NCBI RefSeq assembly: GCF_030316845.1
Contig: NZ_JASZYS010000001.1
Coordinates: 434,001 to 498,000 of the forward strand
Reading direction: 5' to 3'
Length of the DNA stretch: 64,000 bases
Origin: Variovorax davisae
GTDB lineage: Bacteria > Pseudomonadota > Gammaproteobacteria > Burkholderiales > Burkholderiaceae_C
Shown here: positions 45,691-53,941 of the stretch, one piece after another
Numbering within the stretch: position 1 is the stretch's first letter
Layout: the number at the start of each line of letters is the position of its first letter
Position numbers and translations under genes: made by a program
The notes under the pieces: generated by a model
Databases searched by the model: none
What the model was told of the DNA's origin: nothing
The model's input: the letters and a program-made list of their open reading frames with translations, nothing else

Positions 45691-46836
45691 CTAAAACTTG
45701 TCCCGGCCGGCGACGCGGGCGACGATCCGCAGGTCGGGGCCGATCGCATCGAGCGAGCGGAATTCGAGCGCCAGCACCTCGCCCAGCGCCGTCAGCGGGC
45801 CATCCGCATAGGGCCGGCTGGCGATGCCGAGGCCGTCGCCGATGAACTTCGGCGCCAGGTACAGCAGGATCTCGTCGACCAGGCCCTCGCGCATCAGCGA
45901 GCCATTGAGCTTGTGGCCGGCCTCGACGTGCAGTTCGTTGACCTCGCGCCGGGCCAGGTCGGCGAGCAGGGCGGCCAGGTCGACCTTGCCGCCGGCGTTG
46001 GCCAGGCAGCGCACGGTGGCGCCGCGGGCCTCGAGGGCCCGGGCCCTGGCTTCGTCGCGCGCGGCGGCGTAGATCCAGACCGGGCGTTCGATCTCGAACA
46101 GCCGGGCGTCGGGCGGGGTCTGCAGCCGGCTGTCGACGATCACCAGCGGCGGCTGGCGCGTCGTTTCGACCAGCCGGACGTCGAGGCGCGGGTCGTCCTC
46201 GATCACGGTGCCGACGCCGGTCAGGATGGCGCCGGCGCGGGCGCGCCAGGCGTGGCCGTCGGCGCGGGCCTGCTCGCCCGTGATCCACTGGCTGGTGCCG
46301 TTCTCGAGCGCGGTCTTGCCGTCGATCGAGGCCGCGGCCTTGAGCCGGACCCAGGGCGTGTGGCGGACCATCCGGCTGAAGAAGCCGAGGTTGAGTTCGC
46401 GCGCCTCCATCGCCAGCGGCCCGACCTCGACCTCGACGCCGGCGGCGCGCAGGCGCTCGAAGCCCTGGCCCGCCACCTTCGGATTGGGGTCGGCGAGCGA
46501 GGCGACGACCTTGCCGATGCCGGCCTGCACCAGCGCGTCGCAGCAGGGGCCGGTGCGGCCGTGGTGGGCGCAGGGCTCGAGTGTGACGAAGGCGGTCGCG
46601 CCCACTGTCGAGGCGCCACGCGCCGCGGCGTCGCGCAGGGCCATCACCTCGGCGTGCGGGCCGCCCGTGCGTTGGGTGTGTCCGCTGCCGACGATCCGGC
46701 CGTCGGCAGCCAGGATGACGCAGCCGACCGCCGGATTCGGAGGGGCCGTGGTGCGGGCCGCATGGGCCAGCGACAGGGCGAGGCGCATCGCCTCGTCGGC
46801 GGTCAGTGGCGAACTCGGGGAGGGCGACGGGTTCAT
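45691..46836 (-). CDS. ribD: Bifunctional diaminohydroxyphosphoribosylaminopyrimidine deaminase/reductase
   Basis: Two steps of riboflavin synthesis. The 381-residue protein has an N-terminal zinc deaminase (H61-A-E63 and C89/C98 in E-P-C-A-H-H-G-R-T-G-P-C) and a C-terminal NADPH reductase (about residues 160-378). Start ATG 46836 is used; the longer frame reads into pilE. It lies 16 nt downstream of the pilE stop on the same strand, so it may be co-transcribed with the minor pilin genes. No FMN riboswitch is seen. Confidence 0.96.
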   Translation of the reverse strand: MNPSPSPSSPLTADEAMRLALSLAHAARTTAPPNPAVGCVILAADGRIVGSGHTQRTGGPHAEVMALRDAAARGASTVGATAFVTLEPCAHHGRTGPCCDALVQAGIGKVVASLADPNPKVAGQGFERLRAAGVEVEVGPLAMEARELNLGFFSRMVRHTPWVRLKAAASIDGKTALENGTSQWITGEQARADGHAWRARAGAILTGVGTVIEDDPRLDVRLVETTRQPPLVIVDSRLQTPPDARLFEIERPVWIYAAARDEARARALEARGATVRCLANAGGKVDLAALLADLARREVNELHVEAGHKLNGSLMREGLVDEILLYLAPKFIGDGLGIASRPYADGPLTALGEVLALEFRSLDAIGPDLRIVARVAGRDKF

Positions 46837-46852
46837 GCGAAGGAGGGGTGTT

Positions 46853-47281
46853 TCAGCGGTTCCAGCATTCCGCCTTGAGTTCGTCCGAGGCGCCTGCGGC
46901 GGCGAGGCCGCGCACACCGGCGTGGTCGAGCGTGGAGCCGCCGCACCGGTCGCCGGCTTGGCTGCCCAGGGCAAGCGCGGTCAAAGTGTAGCCGCTGCCT
47001 TGCGCGTCGGCGGGCTCGAAGACGATCCGGTAGCGGCCTGAAGGGACGGCCCGGAGACTCTCGGGGAAGTCCGCGGCGTCGACGGGATAGGAGCCCGCGG
47101 CGGTGGCGGCGCGCTCGAGCCAGTGGGCCGCCTGCAGCAACCCGGCGCGGGCCTCCGCGCGCAGGCCGCGCTGCACATGGGCCTGGTAGTTCGGCAGCGC
47201 CAGCGCCGCCAGGATGGCGAGCAGCGCCACCACCCCCAGCAGTTCGATCAGCGTGAAGCCGGACCGGCGGTGGTGCGTCAT
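46853..47281 (-). CDS. pilE: Type IV prepilin, PilE-like
   Basis: A 142-residue prepilin. The class III leader is M-T-H-H-R-R-S-G, cleaved before F-T-L-I-E-L-L with the conserved Glu at +5 and a hydrophobic N-terminal helix (V-A-L-L-A-I-L-A-A-L-A-L-P). A D-loop-type cysteine pair may be C-G-G-S and E-C-W-N-R near the C-terminus. Likely a minor pilin of the type IV pilus tip. It begins at the ATGA overlap with the pilY1 remnant and is in the same reading frame as pilX, without an intervening stop (see findings). Confidence 0.87.
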   Translation of the reverse strand: MTHHRRSGFTLIELLGVVALLAILAALALPNYQAHVQRGLRAEARAGLLQAAHWLERAATAAGSYPVDAADFPESLRAVPSGRYRIVFEPADAQGSGYTLTALALGSQAGDRCGGSTLDHAGVRGLAAAGASDELKAECWNR

Positions 47282-48023
47282 TGCAGCTGCCGCCAGTTCG
47301 GGCGCAGCAGGATGCTCCCCAGGCGTTGCCTGGCCGGCGCCACCGGTTGGCCGGGCGCGGAGATCGATCGCTCGAGACGGTCGCTGCGGATGCCGATGCC
47401 GAGGCCGGCTTCCAGGCGCGACGGCTGGCCGTCGTTGGCGGCCGGCAGGTGGGCATAGAGCGTCGACCGGGGCGCCGAACCGTTGAGGATGTCGAGCGTG
47501 GTGCGCAAGCGCCTGGCCGGCGGCGGCATGTCGAGGCTGCCGTCGGGCGCGGGAACCTGGCTCCAGACATCGATCAGGTCGCCTTCGAACCAGCCCGGGT
47601 TCTGCACGACGCGCTCGCCCGACAGCGGCAGGTCGAGGAACCAGCCGCGCCGCGCTTCGCTGCCGGTGTACGGCACAGGGTTCGACGAGACGGCGCCGGC
47701 GTCGCCTGCGCCGCTCAGCTGCACGGTCTGGGCGACCAGGCCCAGGCGGCCGTTGGTGACGGGGCCCCGGCCGGCGCCGAAGCCCGGTGTCGGCTCGCCG
47801 GTCGGACCCGCCTTGGGATGGCGCAGGATCGGTGTGTCGTCGTGGATGCCGTAGATCGTCTGGCCCTGGAGACCCGGCCCTTCGCCGGGCGCGTCTCGAC
47901 GGCCGGTGCCGAAGGCCACCAGCAGGCCGCCCTGCGGATGGGCCTTCCAGACCGGCGCTGCGGTGATCGGCTGGCGCACGGCCGCGGCGGACGCGTCCCG
48001 CGCCACGAACAGCGGCTTGCGTC
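47278..48023 (-). pseudogene. pilY1: pilY1 remnant (C-terminal part only)
   Basis: About 248 codons encode what looks like the C-terminal PilC/PilY1 propeller end: K-P-L-F-V-A-R-D, then Q-P-I-T-A-A-P-V-W-K, G-G-L-L-V-A-F-G-T-G-R, Q-T-I-Y-G-I-H-D-D-T and a conserved-looking tail ending W-R-Q-L-Q. PilY1 adhesins are usually over 1000 residues with an N-terminal signal peptide and vWA-like domain; none of that remains. The frame is open to 48081 but the upstream part lies in pilX sequence and no credible start exists. The 3' end overlaps pilE by ATGA, its likely native junction. Probably non-functional. Confidence 0.75.
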
Positions 48024-48577
48024 GTTGGCTTGCGTCCCTTGGCCACGGCGGTGACTCGATAGATGTAGGGCTGGTCGGCATCGGGGGCCAGGCGCTCGGC
48101 CTCGCCGCCCGCCGTCGCCGCCGAAGTGTCGTAGGGCAGCAGTTCGACCCAGTACCAGCCCTGCGGCCGCGAGACCGCGACCTTCTTCATGGCCTCGAGC
48201 GCCGTGCGGTCGCTCCAGAAGCGCGGCGCGATCCCGCTGGGGATGCAGAGGCCCGCGGCGCACGAAGGGGTGAGCGCGTCGAGCGATGCCTGCAAGGCGA
48301 GCAGTTCGCTTCGGCTGCGGGGGTAGGCGTGCCTGCCGTTGGAATCTGCAGCGCCCACGCTGGCGTCTTCGCGCTGGATCCCTGACTCGGCAGCGCGAAG
48401 GAGTTCCTGCGCGCCTTCGAGTGCACGCTGGTAGTCGCTCTCGTTGCCGGTGGCGGCCTCGTCCAGCCGTACGGTTCGGGCGGCCGTCAGCACCAGCAGC
48501 GTGGCCAGCAGGGCCGTGACCATCACGACCGGCAGCGTGAAGCCGGCTTGCGATCGTTCGACGAACATGGCGCGCAT
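48013..48577 (-). pseudogene. pilX: pilX, minor pilin, 3'-truncated
   Basis: About 188 residues before the likely junction. The start M-R-A-M-F-V-E-R-S-Q-A-G precedes a prepilin-like helix F-T-L-P-V-V-M-V-T-A-L-L, and a PilX-type middle follows with A-L-E-G-A-Q-E-L-L-R-A-A-E and Y-I-Y-R-V-T-A-V-A-K-G. After G-R-K-P-T-T-Q-A the sequence enters the pilY1 remnant out of frame. The frame has no stop until 46853, where it reads into pilE. Lies 9 nt after pilW. Whether the product is stable is unknown. Confidence 0.75.
48014..48036. repeat. 10-bp tandem direct repeat at the pilX/pilY1 junction
   Basis: GGCTTGCGTC occurs at 48014-48023 and again at 48027-48036, separated by 3 bp, exactly where pilX coding sense stops and pilY1 sense begins. 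It is the sort of microhomology expected at a deletion endpoint; it also codes for the shared R-K-P residues, so part of it may be native. Confidence 0.6.
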
Positions 48578-48586
48578 GCTTCTGCC

Positions 48587-49360
48587 TTACCGGTTGCGCA
48601 GGTGGAAGAGGTTGCGAAAGACCAGGTGCGTTCGGCCGCCGTGCGGCCTTTCGTCGCCGCCGCAGCCGCGGTAGGCGCCGGCGGCCTGCAGGCCTTTCTC
48701 GTCGCCCCGCAGGTCGATGCACACTTCGACCGCCGTCACGGCGGGCCAGAGATTCGCCTTCTGGACCGCGCTCGCGTCCATGTGCCGGAAGCCCGCGCCG
48801 ATGTCGACCCGGTAGTCGACCTGGAAATCGGCGACGTTGTCGATCACGGGTTGCGAGGTCTTCACGCCGCGGCACATCAGGTTGCCTTTGGCGTCGAGCG
48901 AAAAGGTAGCGCGGACCGAATCCTGGTCTTCGACATTGGTCCCGGTGCAGTCGTATTGGGCCCAGTGCCTCGGCGAGCCGCTGCCCGCGGGCCAGCGGCC
49001 TCGCGCGTAGGCGATCGATACGCTGTCGGGCTGGCCGCCCGCTCCCTCGGTGCCGGTGACCGGAGGCGGGGCGTCGCCGGGCTGGGCTGCGAAGGCGTAC
49101 AGCGCGGTGGCGTCGTCGCGCCAGGGCTCCAGCGAGCGGGCCTGGCGCAGCTGCTGGCCGATGAGGTGCAGCGCATGCGAGCCCTGCTGCTGCAACTGGC
49201 TCAGCGCGCTGATGCCGGCGGCGGCGCTGCGCGTCAGCAGCAGCGTGGAGAAAGCGGTCGCGATGACGAGCAGGCCGACCGCCATGGCCGCCAACAGCTC
49301 GACCAGGCTCAAGCCGCGTTGCCGGCGGCGCTGGCCTGCGCGTGGATCAGGGATGGACAT
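48587..49360 (-). CDS. pilW: PilW-like minor pilin
   Basis: A 257-residue prepilin. The leader ends Q-R-R-R-Q-R-G, followed by L-S-L-V-E-L-L-A-A-M-A-V-G-L-L-V (Glu at +5). The body includes L-Q-Q-Q-G-S-H-A-L and four or more cysteines, the pattern of PilW proteins that initiate pilus assembly with PilV, PilX and PilY1. ATG 49360 is used. Its start overlaps pilV by 14 nt, and it is followed by pilX 9 nt downstream. Confidence 0.88.
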   Translation of the reverse strand: MSIPDPRAGQRRRQRGLSLVELLAAMAVGLLVIATAFSTLLLTRSAAAGISALSQLQQQGSHALHLIGQQLRQARSLEPWRDDATALYAFAAQPGDAPPPVTGTEGAGGQPDSVSIAYARGRWPAGSGSPRHWAQYDCTGTNVEDQDSVRATFSLDAKGNLMCRGVKTSQPVIDNVADFQVDYRVDIGAGFRHMDASAVQKANLWPAVTAVEVCIDLRGDEKGLQAAGAYRGCGGDERPHGGRTHLVFRNLFHLRNR

Positions 49361-49901
49361 GGGCCAGATGACAAAGAAGGCCGGCGGGGCAGCGCTGGCC
49401 CGCGACCAGGGGATCGACTTTGAACGGCGCGTCGAGCGCCGGTTCGGACCCTGGATGCGCCTTGGCGCGCCAGGCGACCAGCACACCCAGCTTCCTCGCG
49501 GGATCGGCTGGCGGATGGGGGGGCGTCTCGAACACGATGCCGCGGCCCTGGGGCAGCGTGCCCGCAAGGGTCTGCTTCCAACCGAAGATGTCCCGGCGCG
49601 CGAGCGTGGCGGCGTCGCAGGCGGATTCTCGGCAGCCTGGCGGCGACGCGGGCAGCTCCCAGTGCGCGGCCTCGGCCGGCAAGGGGTTCATGCCGACGGG
49701 ATGGGCGCGGATGCGCTCGGCCAGGTCCTCGATCAGCCGGACCGCCTGGGCCCGATGGGCGGTGGCTCGGGCATCGGCCAGGGCACGAAGCTGTGCGCCG
49801 AGCAGGCCGAAAGCGACCAGCGCGAGCAGGGCCAACGCGACCAGGGATTCGAGCAGCGTGAGGCCCTGCTGCAGGTGGGGGCGGCCGGCGAGGTTCAGCA
49901 T
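49347..49901 (-). CDS. pilV: PilV-like minor pilin
   Basis: A 184-residue prepilin with leader M-L-N-L-A-G-R-P-H-L-Q-Q-G and helix L-T-L-L-E-S-L-V-A-L-A-L-L (Glu at +5). The mid-region carries A-V-R-L-I-E-D-L-A-E-R-I-R-A, typical of PilV. Minor pilin of the type IV pilus tip complex. ATG 49901 overlaps the fimT stop by 7 nt; its end overlaps pilW. Confidence 0.88.
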   Translation of the reverse strand: MLNLAGRPHLQQGLTLLESLVALALLALVAFGLLGAQLRALADARATAHRAQAVRLIEDLAERIRAHPVGMNPLPAEAAHWELPASPPGCRESACDAATLARRDIFGWKQTLAGTLPQGRGIVFETPPHPPADPARKLGVLVAWRAKAHPGSEPALDAPFKVDPLVAGQRCPAGLLCHLAHVHP

Positions 49902-50449
49902 TGGCTGCCTTGAAGGATCTGGAGCCGGCCGGCGGACGACATGCACAGGACGCGCGCGGCGCTGTCGTCGGTACTGCCCTGCGGCCTCAAGGTGAACCGG
50001 AAGGCGCCCAGGTTGTGGAAGCGGCCCATGCGGTTGAGGTTCAGGTAGGTCGAGGGGGAGGCGACGCTGACCGTCGCCTGGACGCCCTGGGGCGCTGTCC
50101 AGACCTGGATCGAGGCCTCGCCCGGGTCTTGCCGGCCGTTGCCGTCGGTGTCGGCGAACACCATCCAGCCACAACTCCAGTCCTGGTCGCCCGCCGGCGT
50201 GCAGCCGCCGCCCGAAGCCCGCCGCAACGTGACGCCGCCACCGCGCCGGATGGCCTCCGAGCGCGCCGCGTAGAGGGCGGCGCGCAGGCCTTCCTCGGCA
50301 TCGCGCAGGCGGTAGCGCTCGAGGGTCCGGCCGAAGCCCGGCAGCGCGAGCCCGGCCAGGATCGCGACGATCGCGAGCACCACCAGCACTTCGACCAGCG
50401 TGAAGCCGGACATCGGCGCGAATCGGGACGGCGGGGCGGAGGCGGGCAT
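49895..50449 (-). CDS. fimT: FimT/GspH-family minor pseudopilin
   Basis: A 184-residue prepilin of the GspH/FimT family. The leader ends F-A-P-M-S-G and the helix runs F-T-L-V-E-V-L-V-V-L-A-I-V-A-I-L (Glu at +5). Y-A-A-R-S-E-A-I-R-R and the later G-G-W-M-V-F-type motif (C-G-W-M-V-F-A-D) are typical. FimT-like pilins assist DNA uptake in some bacteria. Start ATG 50449 or the internal ATG 50413 are both possible; the second gives a very short leader. First gene of the minor pilin operon. Confidence 0.88.
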   Translation of the reverse strand: MPASAPPSRFAPMSGFTLVEVLVVLAIVAILAGLALPGFGRTLERYRLRDAEEGLRAALYAARSEAIRRGGGVTLRRASGGGCTPAGDQDWSCGWMVFADTDGNGRQDPGEASIQVWTAPQGVQATVSVASPSTYLNLNRMGRFHNLGAFRFTLRPQGSTDDSAARVLCMSSAGRLQILQGSQC

Positions 50450-50589
50450 GACGGCCCGGATGCTAGAAGCCGCAGCGGCGTCCGTGGCGTCGAGGCGCCT
50501 GCCGGGCCGCTGCCGCGGGCGAGCGGTCGCTGGCTGCGCCGCTGTGACGATTCAGGAAGAAGTTGGCGGCAACCTGACCCGCCGCGAAC

Positions 50590-51033
50590 TCAGATGTCCC
50601 TGAGCAGCTGCCTGAACTCGTCCACGTCCTCGAAGCTGCGGTAGACCGAGGCGAAGCGCACGTAGGCCACCTTGTCGAGCCGCTTGAGTTCGCGCATGAC
50701 CAGTTCACCGACCTTGGTCGAGTCGATCTCTCGCAAGCCGCTGGACAGCAGTTCCTGCTCGATGCGCAGCAGCGCGTTGTCGATCTGTTCGATGCCGACC
50801 GGCCGCTTGCGCAGGGCCAGCATCATCGAGGCCCGCACCTTGGCGGTGTCGAAGTCGGCCCGGCTGCCGTCCTTCTTGACCACCACCGGGAAGTTGACGT
50901 CGGGCCGCTCGTAGGTGGTGAAGCGCTTGTCGCAGCCACCGCACTGGCGCCGGCGGCGCACGAAGTCGCCGTCTTCCGAGACCCGGGTCTCCATGACCTG
51001 GGTTTCCAGATGACCGCAGAAGGGGCACTTCAT
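50590..51033 (-). CDS. nrdR: Transcriptional repressor NrdR
   Basis: A 147-residue ATP/dATP-sensing repressor of ribonucleotide reductase genes. The zinc ribbon is C3-x2-C6 and C31-x2-C34, followed by an ATP-cone domain (about 48-138) with V-V-K-K-D-G-S-R and F-D-T-A-K-V-R. Lies 15 nt downstream of glyA on the same strand; the glyA-nrdR pairing is common in betaproteobacteria. A 140-bp gap separates its end from fimT. Confidence 0.97.
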   Translation of the reverse strand: MKCPFCGHLETQVMETRVSEDGDFVRRRRQCGGCDKRFTTYERPDVNFPVVVKKDGSRADFDTAKVRASMMLALRKRPVGIEQIDNALLRIEQELLSSGLREIDSTKVGELVMRELKRLDKVAYVRFASVYRSFEDVDEFRQLLRDI

Positions 51034-51048
51034 GCGCTGTCGTGCCGG

Positions 51049-52293
51049 TTACTTGTAGACCGGGAAGCGGCTCGTGAGCGCGTGCACCTTGGCGCGCACC
51101 GCATCGATGTTCGCCGCGTCGCGCGGGTTCTCGAGCACGTCGGCGATCAGGTTGGCGGTGGCGCGCGCCTCTTCGTCCTTGAAGCCGCGGGTGGTCATCG
51201 CCGGCGTGCCGATGCGCACGCCGCTGGTGACCATCGGCTTCTCGGGGTCGTTCGGGATCGCGTTCTTGTTGATCGTCATGTGGGCGGCGCCCAGCACGGC
51301 TTCGGCTTCCTTGCCGGTGATGCCCTTGGCGCGCAGGTCGACCAGCATCACGTGGCTTTCGGTGCGGCCGCTGACGATGCGCAGGCCGCGCTCGGTCAGC
51401 GTCTCGGCGACGATCCGGGCGTTGGTCACGACCTGCTGCTGGTAGGCCTTGAACTCGGGCGAGAGCGCTTCCTTGAAGGCCACCGCCTTGGCCGCGATCA
51501 CGTGCATCAGCGGGCCGCCCTGCAGGCCGGGGAAGATGGCGCTGTTGATCGCCTTCTCGTGCTGCGACTTCATCAGGATGATGCCGCCGCGCGGGCCGCG
51601 CAGGCTCTTGTGGGTGGTCGAGGTGACGACGTCGGCGTGCGGCACGGGATTCGGATAGACGCCCGCGGCCACCAGGCCGGCGTAGTGGGCGATGTCGACC
51701 ATGAAGATGGCGCCGATGTCCTTGGCGACCTTGGCGAAGCGCTCGAAGTCGATGCGCAGCGAATAGGCCGAGGCCCCCGCGATGATGAGCTTGGGCAGGT
51801 GCTCGTGGGCCTTGCGCTCCATCGCGTCGTAGTCGATGGCTTCGTTGGCATCCAGGCCGTAGCTCACGACGTTGAACCACTTGCCGCTCATGTTGAGCGG
51901 CATGCCGTGGGTCAGGTGGCCGCCTTCGGCCAGGCTCATGCCCATGATCGTGTCGCCGGGTTTCAGGAAGGCCAGCAGGACGGCTTCGTTGGCCGAGGCG
52001 CCGCAATGCGGCTGCACGTTGGCGGCGTCGGCCCCGAAAATCTGCTTGATGCGGTCGATGGCCAGTTGTTCGGCGACGTCGACGTGCTCGCAGCCGCCGT
52101 AGTAACGCTTGCCGGGATAGCCCTCGGCGTACTTGTTGGTGAGCTGCGAGCCCTGGGCGGCCATGACGGCCGGCGAGGCGTAGTTCTCGCTGGCGATCAG
52201 CTCGATGTGGTGTTCCTGGCGGGCGTTTTCGGCCTGGATGGCAGCCCAGATTTCAGGATCGGTCTGTTCGACCAGGATGTTGCGGTGGTACAT
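51049..52293 (-). CDS. glyA: Serine hydroxymethyltransferase
   Basis: Interconverts serine and glycine while charging tetrahydrofolate with a one-carbon unit. 414 residues, standard. The PLP-lysine motif is [13 protein letters not shown]; other landmarks are A-S-E-N-Y-A-S and [13 protein letters not shown] 52293 is chosen over the longer frame because AAGGAC lies 4 nt upstream. Expression is probably controlled by the ZTP riboswitch at 52341-52460. Confidence 0.98.
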   Translation of the reverse strand: MYHRNILVEQTDPEIWAAIQAENARQEHHIELIASENYASPAVMAAQGSQLTNKYAEGYPGKRYYGGCEHVDVAEQLAIDRIKQIFGADAANVQPHCGASANEAVLLAFLKPGDTIMGMSLAEGGHLTHGMPLNMSGKWFNVVSYGLDANEAIDYDAMERKAHEHLPKLIIAGASAYSLRIDFERFAKVAKDIGAIFMVDIAHYAGLVAAGVYPNPVPHADVVTSTTHKSLRGPRGGIILMKSQHEKAINSAIFPGLQGGPLMHVIAAKAVAFKEALSPEFKAYQQQVVTNARIVAETLTERGLRIVSGRTESHVMLVDLRAKGITGKEAEAVLGAAHMTINKNAIPNDPEKPMVTSGVRIGTPAMTTRGFKDEEARATANLIADVLENPRDAANIDAVRAKVHALTSRFPVYK

Positions 52294-52340
52294 GGCAGTC
52301 CTTCGTGGACGTTGGTCCTTGTTCTTCAACCAAACAAGGG

Positions 52341-52460
52341 CTGCCCAGGCGAACGGCTGATCACCCGCAAGGTCACCGCGGGCGGCACGCTTCCCAGTGG
52401 TAGTCCACGTCAGCGCATTGCACCTGAAAAGGGTTGCGCCTATCGCCAGTCGCGTGCCGG
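52341..52460 (-). promoter_or_regulatory. ZTP (pfl) riboswitch upstream of glyA
   Basis: On the minus strand the leader shows the pfl elements in order: P1 5' arm GGCACGC (52458-52452) then ACUGGCG (52450-52444), a GUGG-ACUA-CCAC hairpin (52408-52397), P1 3' arm GCGUGCC (52390-52384), a CCCGC/GCGGG hairpin (52382-52364) and the conserved CGCCUGGGC (52351-52343), whose CGCC can pair with GGCG to form the pseudoknot. A TACACT box (52469-52464) just upstream fits a transcript starting at P1. The class senses ZMP/ZTP, signals of low 10-formyl-tetrahydrofolate, which suits glyA. Identification is by motif and pairing, not by a covariance search. Confidence 0.88.
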
Positions 52461-52501
52461 CCGAGTGTAGCCGACGACGGGCGCCGGCGCGGCCCCAAGG
52501 G

Positions 52502-53344
52502 CTACGAATCCCCGAGCAGGGCGACTTGCTGGGGGTCCGGCTGGGCCGGCTTGGCCGCCGCCGGCGGCGCCACGACCTGGACCGGATTGGGGCGCGGCGC
52601 GGGCGTCGTCGTGGGCGGGGCGCGGCCGGCGATCACCTGGCGCAGGCGCTCGTGCTCGGCCAGCACCTTGCTGGTGTAGCCGCCGTCTTCGGTGAGGTTG
52701 GCGGCGCCGACGTAGTAGCGCAGGCCGCCCTCGAGGGAGCCGGCGCGGGCGATGCATTCCTGCAGCACCTTGACGCCGACGCGCATGTTGGTCACCGGAT
52801 CGAAGGCGGTCAGCGTTCCGCCGGCGCTTTCGTACTTCTCGCCGTGGACCCGGGTCATGACCTGCATCAGCCCCTGGGCGCCGACCTGGCTTTGGGCGAA
52901 GGGGTTGAAGCTGGACTCGACCGCCATGATCGCCAGGATCAGGGTCGGGTCGAGCTTGGTCTTCTTGCCGAGGTCGAAGGCCTCGGCGACCAGCACGCTC
53001 AGCGGCTCGGCCGCCACGCGGTACTTCTTGCTGAGCCAGTAGGCCACCGCGGCCTGCTGCTTGGGGAGTTCGTGCGGGCTGGCGGCGGTGGTCCGCTCGA
53101 TCGCGGTGGGCTCGAGGTCGCTGACCTCGATGACGGGCACGGGCTTGCGCGATTGCAGCCAGCCCATCAATTGCTCCTCGCCGGTCTGGCGCAGGTCCGG
53201 GCGGGCGGCCAGCGCCAGCACCGCGAACACGGTCGCCAGGCCGAGCAGGGCGAAGCTGTTGTGGGTGATCTCGAAGAAGCCGTCGACCACGTCGGACACG
53301 AAGGTCCTTAGCCCGCGGGCTGTGGCATCTAACGCCTGTTTCAT
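52502..53344 (-). CDS. Membrane-anchored lytic transglycosylase (SLT domain)
   Basis: A 280-residue protein. A cytoplasmic N-terminal tail is followed by one membrane helix (about residues 29-47), a linker and a Slt-type lysozyme-like domain. The catalytic Glu is E143 in A-V-E-S-S-F-N-P, with G-A-Q-G-L-M-Q-V-M following. A Pro/Ala-rich tail covers about residues 245-275. It cleaves peptidoglycan glycan strands in the periplasm, forming 1,6-anhydromuramyl ends. ATG 53344 has AGGAAG upstream and is preferred to the longer frame. Confidence 0.92.
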   Translation of the reverse strand: MKQALDATARGLRTFVSDVVDGFFEITHNSFALLGLATVFAVLALAARPDLRQTGEEQLMGWLQSRKPVPVIEVSDLEPTAIERTTAASPHELPKQQAAVAYWLSKKYRVAAEPLSVLVAEAFDLGKKTKLDPTLILAIMAVESSFNPFAQSQVGAQGLMQVMTRVHGEKYESAGGTLTAFDPVTNMRVGVKVLQECIARAGSLEGGLRYYVGAANLTEDGGYTSKVLAEHERLRQVIAGRAPPTTTPAPRPNPVQVVAPPAAAKPAQPDPQQVALLGDS

Positions 53345-53941
53345 CGCTCTTCCTTTCTGTGCGGCACCTGTTCGCAGCGCCACGAGGGCGAAAGCAGAAA
53401 GGAAGCGGCGCTTGGATTGGTACGAATCAGGCCCGCGCGAAAAAGAGGGGGAGAGCGCGGCCGCCTGATCAAGCCGGCAGATGCCGGCAGCGGATTGGGG
53501 GTGAGTCCGGCCACTCGGGGGCTCGGGAAAGGTTGGCATTCTAGGAGCGGCTAAATATCCGGTCAAGAATAAGAACTAGACCCAATATTCTAATTTCGAT
53601 GTAAAGAAATGTATGAAATAGTGCACGAATCGGTGGCGCCAGGTCCATTGAAAACGCGATTTGCAATCCATCGGCGCAGCGCTTAGGCTCTAGTTGCCTG
53701 AGCTATCAGGCGTCTACCAAGGTCCAGTGACCCGACGAGCAAAATCCGACGGTCCAGCGGCTGAGGCCCAACGGTGGCAATCCCTTGCTGCCAGCATGAT
53801 CGGAACGATTGAACTTCCGGTCGAGCGAAAAGATGGCATGGGTGTTTCGCCCGCCATCGAGCCCGGAGGCCTGACTTCGCGTCGAGCCGCCGGGCTTTCT
53901 CACTTTGGGGCAGCCATGGGTTTGGGGCACACTCCGCTTCG
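53345..53941. other. 597-bp intergenic region with AT-rich island and hairpins
   Basis: No convincing gene. About 53545-53640 is clearly AT-rich against the surrounding 70% GC and probably holds the transglycosylase promoter. Further right is a perfect hairpin GCCTGA-GCTA-TCAGGC (53696-53711) and then a 7-bp stem AGCCCGG/CCGGGCT (53860-53896). Short ORFs on both strands (for example 53694-53945 plus, 53706-53930 minus) lack credible starts and typical codon use. A small RNA between the two hairpins is possible but unproven. Confidence 0.5.
53860..53902 (+). terminator. Possible weak intrinsic terminator upstream of the DUF748 gene
   Basis: AGCCCGG (53860-53866) and CCGGGCT (53890-53896) form a 7-bp stem with a 23-nt loop, followed by TTCTCA and a later TTT. 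The loop is long and the T-tract imperfect, so this is tentative. It could end a small RNA or read-through transcript from the left. Confidence 0.28.

Noticed and set aside
46837..46852. FMN riboswitch ahead of ribD
   Set aside because: Only 16 nt separate pilE and ribD, too short for the aptamer. I saw no RFN motif nearby.
52294..52502. Glycine riboswitch upstream of glyA
   Set aside because: The conserved elements match the ZTP/pfl class (ACUGGCG, CGCCUGGGC and their pseudoknot), not tandem glycine aptamers.
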